Shown here: piece after piece, positions 1 through 11,277 of the stretch
Position numbering within the stretch: position 1 is the first letter of the stretch
How the letters are laid out: the number at the start of each line of letters is the position of its first letter
Source: Rosa chinensis
Taxonomy: Eukaryota > Streptophyta > Magnoliopsida > Rosales > Rosaceae
Reading direction: 5' to 3'
Assembly (NCBI RefSeq): GCF_002994745.2
Contig: NC_037090.1
Location: 30,114,501-30,178,500 of the forward strand
DNA length: 64,000 bases
Position numbers and translations under genes: made by a program
Notes under the pieces: generated by a model
What the model was told of the DNA's origin: nothing
The model's input: only the letters and a program-made list of their open reading frames with translations
Databases searched by the model: none

Positions 1-49
1 ATGATTTATAAGTATAGCATCAATTCACACTACAAATTATGATGATTAC

Positions 50-545
50 CTTAGCAGTAGCTTGAATCTCTCTGTAGGTCATATCAAGAGCAAGTGCATA
101 ACCTTAAACAATGTGATTGTCACTAATCAGATTCCAACTCAAACAAGATCATCTCTTTAAAATCAAATTAACACAAGAATCAATCGATTAGTAAATACAG
201 CAATCAATACAAGAAATTACCACCAACGTACTCCATGGCCTTGGCCTGAGGAACATCGCGAGCTTTCTTGGATATGATGACAGCAGCTCCACGCCTCCAC
301 CTCATGGTCCAACGACTCCAGAGGGTGAGGGATTTCGATGGTGCCTCCGTTTTCCAAGTAAGAAGACATCGGTTTGAGAAAAAGCACAGGCTCCTTCACG
401 GATCATCCGAATCAAGATTGGAAATTGAGACGGAAAATGAGATGCAGAAAAGAGTGGAAAGAGAAGAAAAGAGGGGACCTTGGGGACGGCGTTGCCGAGT
501 TCTTTGGCTTGGGCGGCATAGTTTCTGCCGCCACTGACCTATTGA
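50..545 (-). pseudogene. FAHD1: FAHD1-like acylpyruvase gene, 5' part, frameshifted
   Basis: Three exon-like blocks on the minus strand match the N-terminal third of plant FAHD1 (fumarylacetoacetate-hydrolase-domain acylpyruvase/oxaloacetate decarboxylase of mitochondria). Block 1 (479..~545) reads GGRNYAAQAKELGNAVPK, block 2 (221..393) reads EPVLFLKPMSSYLENGG then IPHPLESLDHEVE, and block 3 (50..102) reads GYALALDMTYREIQATAK; GT/AG sites fit between them. In block 2, after HEVE, the frame shifts by net +7 nt near 278..290 (an 8-base GCGTGGAG-like insertion with one base lost); beyond it the family sequence resumes in another frame (KKARDVPQAKAMEYVGG). Upstream of GGRNY there is an in-frame stop and a second apparent indel, and no start codon is evident. 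The rest would lie beyond the left edge. Family match is strong; whether the indels are real or assembly errors is open. Confidence 0.75.
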
Positions 546-1228
546 GGTCTGAGTAGTGAGCTGCTGTGGGCTGTGGCTGTGGGAGTACGCGACCTGCAGA
601 CCTGCAGATAAGTTTTTTTTTTTTTCTTTGGCTAGTATGGGCTAAAGGTAAATATATACATATAGTTAAGGGTTTTTAGCCCAAAATATTGTCTAGGCTT
701 CGGCCCATAGAGCCTGCCACATGGATCCGCCCCTGCTACAGAGCCATGTTTAACATCCTGTTCAAGATATTCCCTCAGCTAGAACACAGATTTGGTAATC
801 ACAGAATGCATGTTTACATAAATCAAAGGTATTGGAGACGTTGAAATGGTTAGGCAGACCAAGCATGTAGCTCAACTCCATTACGCTGGAGACTCCCCAA
901 GTGTTTTTTCATCACATGATTATAATGTAGTTGTTTTTTTTCTTTTGTCGTAATTTTTTTTTTTGGTCTGGTGTTGTAATTGTTGTTGCAATGTAATCAC
1001 TTTACGTTTTTAACATTTATGAAATATTGTGTAGTGTGAGCATGTAATTGCTATGTTTTGTGATTTGGTGATTGTTTTCAAATATCCTACCTTCTGTACA
1101 AGGTTGGGGCCAAGATTTTCTCTTTGTGATCAAGGCAATGCCAACTTCTAGTGAAACTGCAACTTGCTCAAGAGCCCAAAACCGCCGGAAAGCAGTAGGC
1201 CCAAAAGGCCGGTCATTGTACAAAGCAG
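546..1228. other. AT-rich intergenic stretch, no gene seen
   Basis: I see only poly-T tracts (around 607..625 and 935..963) and no coding or repeat signal that I can support. Confidence 0.5.
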
Positions 1229-1231
1229 GTA

Positions 1232-1526
1232 GAGCAGCTCCAACAGATTCCCTATATTTTGATTGTTCTCTACTTTAGGGAAAAATAAGCCTCTTTTGCT
1301 CCAACAGATTCCCTATAACTATCTCTATTTTAGGGAAAGTGAGGAGAGAGAAAACCAAATTCCCTATATTTACAGCAAACTCCAAAATTTTAAAGAAGAA
1401 TATGGAGATTTTATAGATTACTGTAAACTAAAGAATCTGTTGGAGTTGGAGAAGAAAAATAGGCTAAAGGTTTGACTTTTGCTTCTCTATAATACAAAAA
1501 TTATAGGGAAGCTGTTGGAGTTGCTC
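1232..1526. mobile_element. MITE with 25-bp inverted ends and GTA target duplication
   Basis: The ends are near-perfect inverted repeats: GAGCAGCTCCAACAGATTCC at 1232.. against GGAAGCTGTTGGAGTTGCTC ending at 1526 (about 22 of 25 bases pair). GTA flanks both sides (1229..1231, 1527..1529), and further copies of the CTCCAACAGATTCCCTATA motif lie inside near 1300 and, inverted, near 1437. There is no coding capacity. The 3-bp duplication and 295-bp length fit a PIF/Harbinger-type MITE, but superfamily is inference. Confidence 0.7.
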
Positions 1527-1529
1527 GTA

Positions 1530-2504
1530 CAAGAAGTAAAATATCCGTCGTTGGCTTGGAGCCTTCGACACATAAGCAATCAACCATGTTCCTCTCTCTC
1601 TCATTTCCCTATTCCTGAGACCAACAACCAAATTGGGTATGCATCTTTTCTGTCTCTCATTTTGTTTCTGAGTTGGTTTCTGCAATAGGGTCATTGTTTT
1701 CTGGCTTTTGTTTCCAAAACTTAGCCCTTCAAAGTTCAAATTGCTTCAATTTCTTGTGATTGCGAAATTATGAGGGCTACGAAATCTGAAGCTAATTGCC
1801 TCTCTCCCTTTTACTTCAAATTTCCTAGGTTGGGTTTGGTATATCTAATTGGGTATGTGATTTCCGGGCCATTCAATATTCAATGTATTCAATGATGAGT
1901 GATGTTGGTTCTTGTCCGGCCACATTTAGTGCCACTGTTTATGCTACTCCTAGTGCAGCTACTAATACCGAGAAAGAGAATAGAGAACAAAAAGCTCCAA
2001 TGTGGCAATTTGGTGGCTTTCATTTTATTTTTTTGGGGTCAAAGCGATGGTTTTGCTTGCCAAGATAGATATGCTACTTGAACAAACAACGTAATTTTGA
2101 AAATTATTCATACAGTGTTATGGTTTATTCAGGTCCTGAGCAATCAAAACTACAGAGTTGTGAAATTTCAGTTTTCTGTTTTCTTTTCTATGTGTTCTTA
2201 AAGAACAAACACAAGTAATTTGATTGTGCGGGAGGAGCAATTTGCTGTACTAAAAATAATCTATTTGTTTTATTATTTTTGCTTTATCAGTAACCAAATG
2301 TGGCTTTACAGTTTCATGGACTCCTGGTTATTAGTTAGCTTAAACAATGACGACTTTCTCACTTTTAGGGTTTTGTGAGTTTTAAATTTCTTGTTCGATG
2401 TCGGTAACTTTTGTCATGTACAATTTTCGTCTCCGTCCATTGAAGTTTAACTTAATGTTTTATTCCTTTTGGTTGATGTTAGGTTTGGCAACAAGGTGCT
2501 TGAA
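1530..2504 (+). other. Probable 5' leader/intron region of the MED7 pseudogene
   Basis: No open coding segment is recognised. A splice-acceptor-like TTAG at 2479..2482 directly precedes GTTTGGCAACAAGG and the MED7 start, as expected for a 5'-UTR intron. A promoter cannot be placed. Confidence 0.35.
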
Positions 2505-3068
2505 ATGGCTACAGCCACCTACCCACCTCCACCACCGTATTAGAAGCTATACAAAGATTACCTGCAAGATCCCAAATCCGCTCCTGAGCTGCTGCCACCA
2601 ATTGAAGGGACATACGTTTGCTATGGTGCTAATTACACTGTAAGCATTTCCTATTCTTTACCTTCTTGTCCACATTTATATACAGATTGTAAATTTGATA
2701 TCTGAAAGTTGCTTTGTTGCTTAATCTTTGGATACCATAAGTATTGTCGTAACTAATTTTATTGTTTAATTATTGTCTGGAGAATGTAATGAGTCATTTA
2801 GTTCCTTAACCCAGGAATGCAGTATTAATGCATTTGAAGTTGCAGGTTTTGACTTTTGACTATTGAGTTTTGGATTATCCTTTAACAAAATAAGCTTATT
2901 CTTCTAGATTATTGTGTTAACGTTATCAATGTCTTATTTGATCTCCATTATTTCCTTATAATTTATTCCTAACAAAGTTTCATGTTTATTTTATATAGAC
3001 GGATGACATGCTTCCAAGCTTGGAAGAATAGGGAGTGCGTCAACTGTACCCAAAAGGCCCAAATATTG
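2505..3068 (+). pseudogene. MED7: Mediator subunit 7 gene fragment with two nonsense codons
   Basis: Exon 1 (2505..2639) begins MATATYPPPPPY and exon 2 (2999..3068) continues TDDMLPSLEE then GVRQLYPKGPNI, the N-terminus of the Mediator middle-module subunit MED7, which bridges RNA polymerase II and activators in the nucleus. Donor GTAAGC at 2640 and acceptor TATATAG at 2998 are intact. Codon 13 is TAG (2541..2543) and the Gln after EE in exon 2 is TAG (3029..3031). A Pro-Pro pair of the family is also Leu-Leu here. Exon 2 ends at a good GTATGT donor (3069), but I find no later MED7 exon (DFKKELRSL...) downstream. Because introns remain, this is a duplicated, truncated copy rather than a processed one. 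Confidence 0.85.
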
Positions 3069-3448
3069 GTATGTCTACCTCCGGGCTAGTTCAACCGTTC
3101 CCTGTTTTTTTTTCTTTCTTTCTTTATTTGCTTTTTGTTATTGTTTTGTTTAAGAAGAAAGAATCTTTATAGACAAAAGCTTAGTGGACAAGTAGTTCAC
3201 AATAGTTTAGTGTTTGTGTCCTGGGAAAACCTACCTTTGATACGTAGGAATTGATTTGAATATCTTGATTCAATCACCTATATAGCAGTTTCTCCTTAGG
3301 GTCAGTGGAATTAGGTGATTAGTATTTTTAATGAAAAATGTTAATAAGACTCTTCTCTGGTAAGCTAGGACACAGATACTACGTTGGGAATCTTCACTTG
3401 TGTTACGAGGCTGAGAGGTATTCAAATATGTTACATATATAGAAAATT

Positions 3449-4683
3449 GGGGAAATGATCATTTACTCAATTTTAGCTTTAAAATTGTCCACTTACCCAA
3501 ACACTCTAAGAGATTGCTCACTTACCCAAACACTCTAAGAGATTATTTCCCTAATACCCAATTAAGTATTTTTTTAATTCATTTTTATTTATTTTTGGGA
3601 CAATTTTGCCCTCTCCTTTTTTGTCACTTAAAGAAATAAGTCATTGGAGACCTTACTTGACTCGGGTGGATGACTCCTGCAATCAGTGATCGGACTCCAG
3701 CGACCGGTGATCGAAATCCGGCAACCGGTCACCGGAATTCTGAATTCGGCTACCGGACTGGTGATCGGATTCCGGCGTCTGAATTTATTGTCCCATAATA
3801 ATACCCAGTAATCATATTATTGCCCCCCCAGTAATCATATTATTGCCCCCCAATACTCATATTATTGCCTCCCAATAATCATATTATTGCCTCCAATAAT
3901 TATATTATTGCCCTCCAGTGAATTGTATAAACTCCCAAAACCAAAATGAATACACTACATGCACAATTGATCAATTTATATGCATATTATTGCTCCCCAA
4001 TACTCATATTATTGCCTCCCAATACTCATATTACTTTTATACTTTATCAGCACGTTCAGAACCAATAGTCAAGAAAAAAAACTCTAGTTTTCTAGTTTCT
4101 TTCCGTAAAAAAAAAAACCCTAAGAAGGAAAAATATTTCTTCTTTCCTATCGCCATCCAAAAAAAAAAAAAATTGTTTTGGTCGCTAGCCTCACCGCACC
4201 CAGCCAAGAGAAATTGATCTCCGCACCCAACAGCAGGACCAGAGCAATTGATCTCTGCGCTGCCCTTGAGACCCGATCTCGACCTCAACGACGACTCCTT
4301 TGCACCGTTGCCGCACCCAGATCAGATTTGTCAGCCCCCCACCGTCGCAGCACCCAGATTGGCGACGATGTAGTAGCCCACCCGCCACCTTGCTGCCCAG
4401 CCCCCCGCCCCTGGTGCCTAGCATGCTCTACCCAGTGCCTCTGCACGCATTGCCGCCAGACACTGGTGCTCCTCCGGATATCGATCCAATCAGCCGCAAA
4501 TCCGAGAGAGAGAGAGAGATCCCAGCACCAGCCGCAAATCTGAGAGAGAGAGCCTATAATTTTTTAATTAATTGAAGGTTGAAATTGTCATTTAACACTG
4601 AATTGGGTAAATGAGGTTAAAAAACTCTTAGTAGAGTAAGCGGGCAATTTTGAAGCTGAAATTGGGTAAGCGGTCACAGCCCC
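3449..4683. mobile_element. Non-autonomous Mutator-like element, 9-bp TSD
   Basis: Left end GGGGAAATGATCATTTACTC and right end (read inward) GGGGCTGTGACCGCTTACCC form long, diverged terminal inverted repeats of about 60 bp that share the CAATTTTAGCTTTAAAATTG core in variant form. Nine-base flanks match at 8 of 9 positions: TAGAAAATT (3440..3448) and TTGAAAATT (4684..4692). The interior holds a tandem array, poly-A tracts and a C-rich block, but no transposase. Length, TIR and TSD fit a MULE derivative. Confidence 0.75.
3795..4033. repeat. Degenerate tandem array of ATATTATTGCC units
   Basis: About seven copies of a roughly 24-bp unit with core CATATTATTGCC and a C-rich spacer occur at 3795..3917 and again at 3984..4033, inside the Mutator-like element. 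Confidence 0.8.
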
Positions 4684-4692
4684 TTGAAAATT

Positions 4693-5084
4693 CTTGGCAG
4701 GAACTAATGAATGTAAAGGCAAGAGAAGTAACAACCTTTAGGAAATGTTCATCCACATCTCCAACTTATTAACCTATTTTTTCTAGCCTTTGGGAATGCA
4801 CGCATCCATACTAGCTATTGTTGTCTTGATAGATCAGGTATTGATGGTCAAACTATGATTACCAGAAATAAGGAGCTTCTGGAGAATGTATGAATTTCTT
4901 CACTACTTGCGGGGATTGCTATAATAGTTTTGTCTGGTTTAGTTAGAATTATTATTTGAGATAATTCTCTGCAAGAAACGAATAGGAAGTTAGGAACTAC
5001 AAGTTTGTACGTCGGTGTTTCTTCTAGTTTTATATGTATGTATGTTCTTACTCAATGATCAAAGCCCTTAGACAGTCATCGTCA
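4693..5084. other. Intergenic, nothing recognised
   Basis: AT-rich sequence between the Mutator-like element and the next gene fragment. No coding similarity seen. Confidence 0.4.
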
Positions 5085-5644
5085 ATGGGGGTCTCCGAGG
5101 AAGAGTGCTCCTCTGCTCCAGAGCTCTCACTACCTCTCCAAGTGCCTCCTCCGTGGCACCGTCGTTCTCCAAGTCCTCTACGGTCACATCCGCTTCCCCA
5201 ACTCCCACGACATCATTTTTGGCAAGGTTCCCCCCCCCCCCCCTCCCCGTTCTCGTTTAAGTTCTGATTTTAGTGGAATTAGAAACAGAGATGATCTGAT
5301 ATGTGATTCTTGACATTTCAGGAGAAATCGATAGAGTTGGTGATAATTGGTTCTCTCTTTCTACAACGAAATGCACAGGTATATATGCATTTTCTTGCTT
5401 TGTTCAATTTTTGTATAGTGACTTCTTCATGAACTTAAATTATTAGCATTTGCAGTGTCCCGATTATATGCAAATGGACCTAACTACATGCTTACCTATT
5501 AATCTCATTTTCTTGCATCTCTGCTGCTTATTCTTATCACACATATAAATGTTTGTGTAGGTTTTTTCCTGTGACACAAGTTCAACTTTCTAATCCTGGA
5601 AACTCAAGGAATCAGCTTGCAAGAATGCTAGCCATTGATTCAAG
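5085..5644 (+). pseudogene. CPSF A-subunit-like gene, first exons only, decayed
   Basis: Exon 1 (5085..5226) starts MGVSEEECSSA and later, in a shifted frame, reads SHYLSKCLLRGTVVLQVLYG then HIRFPNSHDIIFGK. Exon 2 (from 5322) reads EKSIELVIIG and then degenerates. Exon 3 (5561..5644) reads FFPVTQVQLSNPGNSRNQLA then RMLAIDS. This is the N-terminal beta-propeller start of the plant CPSF-A/DDB1-like protein of the AT3G11960 type, a nuclear nucleic-acid-binding family. The donors after FGK (5227) and DS (5645) and the acceptors before exons 2 and 3 remain. The frameshift in exon 1, the internal deletion in exon 2 and the absence of all further exons mark it as a fragment. Identification is from remembered family sequence; the exact family member is less certain than the family. 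Confidence 0.7.
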
Positions 5645-7456
<1,812 letters not shown>

Positions 7457-8465
7457 ATTGTATCGTAGTATTGTATCTATGATTGGTTCAGGTGAACTCT
7501 TTTGTGAAGGCTTTACCGAGTCTTGATTCTCCAGAACATTTGAGTTGCATGACCAGTGGGTTACTGTGGACATAAGTGTTGGTGTTACATGTTGCACTTT
7601 ACCTTTCTGCTCTGTTATGTTCACTGTAATGCCTTGTTGCTTTTACTTTTTACAAGAAAATTTTATCAATCCTCATTACAATTGTTTTTTGCTCGTGGAT
7701 GATCTGTAAAACTTGGTGACATGTACTCCATATGCTACTCATGTGTCTGGAAATTAGATCAAGCATACCTTTCAGAAGGAATGTGATAATTTCTCAAAGT
7801 AATGTGATAATTGTACCTAGTAATTATCTAAGAATGGGAACTGTTATCATAGTTGAAAAGCCAATCTACAATGTTTCCAAACAGGTTGTTTAGAGTTGAA
7901 AGCGTGTGATTCATAATTTCCATTGTCAGAGATGGTAAACTGAAATGTTTCCACAATGGAATTAAAACAGTATAGTAATCTGGGCGATTGAAATCACACA
8001 GATCTGTTGTTAACTTTTGGTTAATAACACACAAGATTTATCCTCATGTTTGTTGCTGTCTAAAGTTGTAAGAATGGTGAGAGTGATAGATGGTAGCACA
8101 GAGAGCAAATATAACATTCATTGTATGATTTGTATCAAATAAATTTAAAACGACTGCTCATGGTCATTTTCAGAACACCTCGCGTGAAGACCATTATAGA
8201 GGGACTAATATCGCTTAATAAAAAAAAATTAAAAAAAATCCTCTTAACGCCTTCTTTTTCTATGTGACTAAATGATAGTTCATCATGAATGATGATTTGA
8301 CAAGCAACTTGTGTACAAGCTTGTTGTGTCCAACCCCTCATAGATACATTACGTTTGGTAGTCCCATCATTAGTGAAAACTCGTTAGTCCCATCATTAAG
8401 GTACTACTTGTGCACGTGCTAGCCTCTTAAACCCATTATACAATGAATAAGAAACACAACTTCTT
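7457..8465. other. 3' flank of the RUB pseudogene, no gene seen
   Basis: Probable former 3' UTR then AT-rich intergenic DNA. A short direct repeat of TTAGTCCCATCATTA-like sequence lies near 8358..8400. Nothing else is recognised. Confidence 0.4.
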
Positions 8466-9490
8466 CTTTCTTCAGGAAAGCGCCTCACGCGCCTAGGAAA
8501 AAAGAAAAAAACCCAACGGTGTGTGTTTCTCTCCCGGCCGAACATGGTCGGCGTTCCCTACCGGCTGCCGCTGTGTTCTGGCTCAGGAGAGGATTGATGA
8601 TTCGGAGTTGTTGTGGGCCTTCAGGGCATCGGTGTGGTCCAGGGAGGGTGGATTTTTCTCCGATTTCGGGCGGTACGGATTGTTCTCGATCAGGATCCGG
8701 GGCAGACGCAGTGGTGGAGCAGCGACGGTCTTCGGCTTTCCGGTGGTGGTTTCTGGCGTCATCGATCCTGCTTGGGTTGTGGCTATGGCGATTCAGATCG
8801 GAGCGAGGCAGTGGAGATCTCGAATGGGATCTGTCTTCGCTTTGGTCTGGGTTCATTTTGTGGCTGTCTACCTGGTGTTGGGGCTGGCTATGGCCTGACA
8901 AGGCGATGCTGTGACGGAAGGCTTCGGCGCAGTGGCTTGTTTTGGTGGCGCTGGGGATCACCGGCCGCAGCGTGGTGGTGATGGGGCTCGCTGACTGCGG
9001 GATTAGTTTGCTTGCTACGCTTGCTATTGCTGGAGGTAGTGTTTAGGCCGGGCCTTTGTTCTTGGGTCTCTCTGGTGGTCTTTTGCTTTCAATTTTCTTA
9101 GTTTTTCCTTTGGTTTTTTGTTGTACTGTTTAAATAAGTCTCTCCTCTTGTGAGCGTGGGTTTGGGTGTTTCTAGGTAGTGTCGTTGTCTTTGTTTGGTG
9201 TCTTGGTTGTTTTGGTGTTTCTGGTCATTTGTCGGTGCTTTCTGGTTATCAGCGTGACGGTGAATCACCCTTACACGTGGTCTGGTTGTTTTGGGATACT
9301 GTGTCTGAATGGATGGAAACAGTTCATCTTAATGCTGGTGGCGGGGTTGTATCGTTATACATAGGTCTGGTTATAGGTTAAATTGGGTTGGGGTTGAGCT
9401 TTTTTAGCTCATTTTTGTCCCTCTCGTTGGATCCGATGATATGTAACATGTTTGGTTATTAATAGATGGTTTATTTTCTCAAAAAAAAGA
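8466..9490 (+). other. GC-rich block ending in an A-run, possible retroposed sequence
   Basis: From about 8466 to 9050 the base composition is sharply more G- and C-rich than both flanks. The sequence then becomes T-rich and ends in an A-run with AAG repeats at 9481..9495. Several overlapping open frames exist on both strands (for example 8519..8914), but none has recognisable domains, and multi-frame openness is what GC-rich DNA gives by chance. The A-terminated structure suggests a non-LTR retroposon end, but no reverse-transcriptase motif or convincing target duplication is visible. Confidence 0.3.
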
Positions 9491-9664
9491 AGAAGCAAGA
9501 TTAGTTGTGCGATACTTACATTTTGGTCTAACTTTGTGTCTACCTGACCCTACCTTCCATCTACAAGACTACAGCTTCGAATTTCGGCTTCTTAAATTTC
9601 TGATTATTTCTCGAAGTGATACCACACACATATAACCTTGTTGCACTAAACTTTGCAGCTTTTT

Positions 9665-9785
9665 TATTTTTTCTCTTCAGCTTTCTCTTGGTCTTGATTG
9701 ATTTCTTATTGACTTTTGGATGAACTTTTTAACAACTCTTACTATTTTTTCTCTTCAGCTTTCTCTTGGTCTTGATTGATTTCTT
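9665..9785. repeat. Two identical 43-bp direct repeats
   Basis: The 43 bases at 9665..9707 (beginning TATTTTTTCTCTTCAGCTTT) recur exactly at 9743..9785, separated by 35 bases, just outside the copia element. Confidence 0.9.
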
Positions 9786-9806
9786 TGAAGAGAGAATGGG
9801 GGATTT

Positions 9807-10019
9807 TGTTGGAAAGTAGAGCAAAATTAGCTTGAGTATAGCTGTTAACATTTAACACATTCACTCTAAATCATCACATTGATTCTATGTTATTATGCAT
9901 TAATAGGGCTAGAATAGTTTTCCTTTTTGTATCCTAGAATCAAGCTGAATTCTTGTATATATGTTATGCTGATCAATAGAGCAATATATCTCCTACAAAT
10001 CAGTCTTTGTTGTTTTACA
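9807..10019 (+). repeat. 5' LTR of the copia element
   Basis: TGTTGGAAAGTAGAGC...TTGTTTTACA, 213 bp, flanked on the left by the GATTT target duplication. It would hold the promoter and polyadenylation signals of the element. Confidence 0.95.
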
Positions 10020-10037
10020 TGGTATCAGAGCAGGACT
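10020..10037 (+). promoter_or_regulatory. Primer-binding site (initiator tRNA-Met type)
   Basis: TGGTATCAGAGCAGGACT starts directly after the LTR. TGGTATCAGAGC is the standard copia primer site complementary to the 3' end of tRNA-iMet. Confidence 0.9.
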
Positions 10038-10089
10038 CACGATCCTGACTCTTCTCTAGCCTTCTCTATTCACAAAAATCACAATCACC

Positions 10090-11242
10090 ATGGCTGGTGA
10101 TATAGTCCCATCACCACCACCCAATCCCAGCAAGTCCAATAATTCAACTTCTGATATCTCAAATCCATTCTTCACTCACCATTCAGATCATCCTGGATTG
10201 GTCTTAGTCTCCAAACCATTGAATGGAGACAACTACACAAGTTGGAAGAGGGCTATGACATTGGCTCTTAATTCTAAAAACAAGCTCGGCTTTGTGAATG
10301 GTTCAATCAAAGCTCCATCATCCGAAGCTGATCCAGAAGGATATGCAACTTGGTCAAGATGCAATGACATGGTCCATTCATGGATCGTTAACACAGTCAG
10401 TTCTGAAATTGCTGACAGTATCATCTACTATCCTACAGCTCATGAGGTATGGGAAGATCTAAGTGAGCGGTTTTCACAAGGCAATGCACCTCGCATATTT
10501 GAAATTCAGCGAGACATCGCTTCACTCAGGCAGGAACAACAATCAGTTTCGGCATACTACACGAAATTGAAAAGTTTATGGGATGAATTGGCAACCTATT
10601 CAGAAGTATTACAAGGAGCCCAGGCAGATCAACAAAAGCTTATGCAGTTCTTGATGGGATTAAATGAGACTTACAGTGCAACCCGGGGTCAAATCCTCTT
10701 GATGAATCCCCTTCCAAGTGTCAGACAAGCATATGCTGCCGTTGCCCAAGAAGAGAAGCAACGTTTCATTGCAACAGCGGAGTCTGGTTCAAGCGCCGCT
10801 GCCATGGCAGTTCGAAGTGGCGGCCGGCCGAACCAGATCGTATAGAGGCGGTCATGGTGACCGACTGAATTTTCAGACCAGTCGGGATGCAGAACGCGGC
10901 TTCACCCCGCGTTTTGGTTCAGGTCGAGGAAGGGGAAGGCCGCATTGTACCTATTGTGGTGATCCTGGACATTGGGTCCAAATATGCTTTCACTTGATTG
11001 GTTTTCCTCCAGGTCATCCCAAAGCAAAGCAAGGATCGGGAAATTTCCCCAAGAAGCACACTGCTTCACCAGTCGCGCCCTCTCCTTCTGCTCACCAGGT
11101 TAGTGCGACAGGCATCGTAGAAGAGGAGAATGGATCAGCAATTACTTTATCTGAGGCCCAATTCAAGCAGTTTTTAGCTGCTCTCCAACAAGCCCAAAAA
11201 CCCAATCCAAATACTGACTCGAGTTCCAAAGAAACGCAGTAA
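10090..11242 (+). pseudogene. copia gag, frameshifted
   Basis: The frame from ATG 10090 gives a capsid-type Gag (LNGDNYTSWKRAM, VWEDLSERFSQGNAPRIFEI) that stops at 10845. The zinc knuckle CTYCGDPGHWVQIC (CCHC, 10946..10987) lies in the next frame, open to the stop at 11242, so a single-base-class shift occurred near 10820 within GGCGGCCGGCCG. In an active copia element Gag and Pol are one open frame and Gag forms the virus-like particle. Start choice: first ATG after the primer-binding site, with the conserved gag region following it. Confidence 0.9.
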
Positions 11243-11277
11243 CGCAGCCAGGTTTGTCTAGAGTTGCTTCCCGCAAT

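Noticed and set aside
4178..4575. Open frames in the C-rich block of the Mutator-like element
   Set aside because: No recognisable domain, low complexity, competing frames on both strands.
8519..8981. Several overlapping open frames of 120-160 codons in the GC-rich block
   Set aside because: Open on both strands and in all frames at once, with no motif; typical of GC-rich sequence lacking stops.
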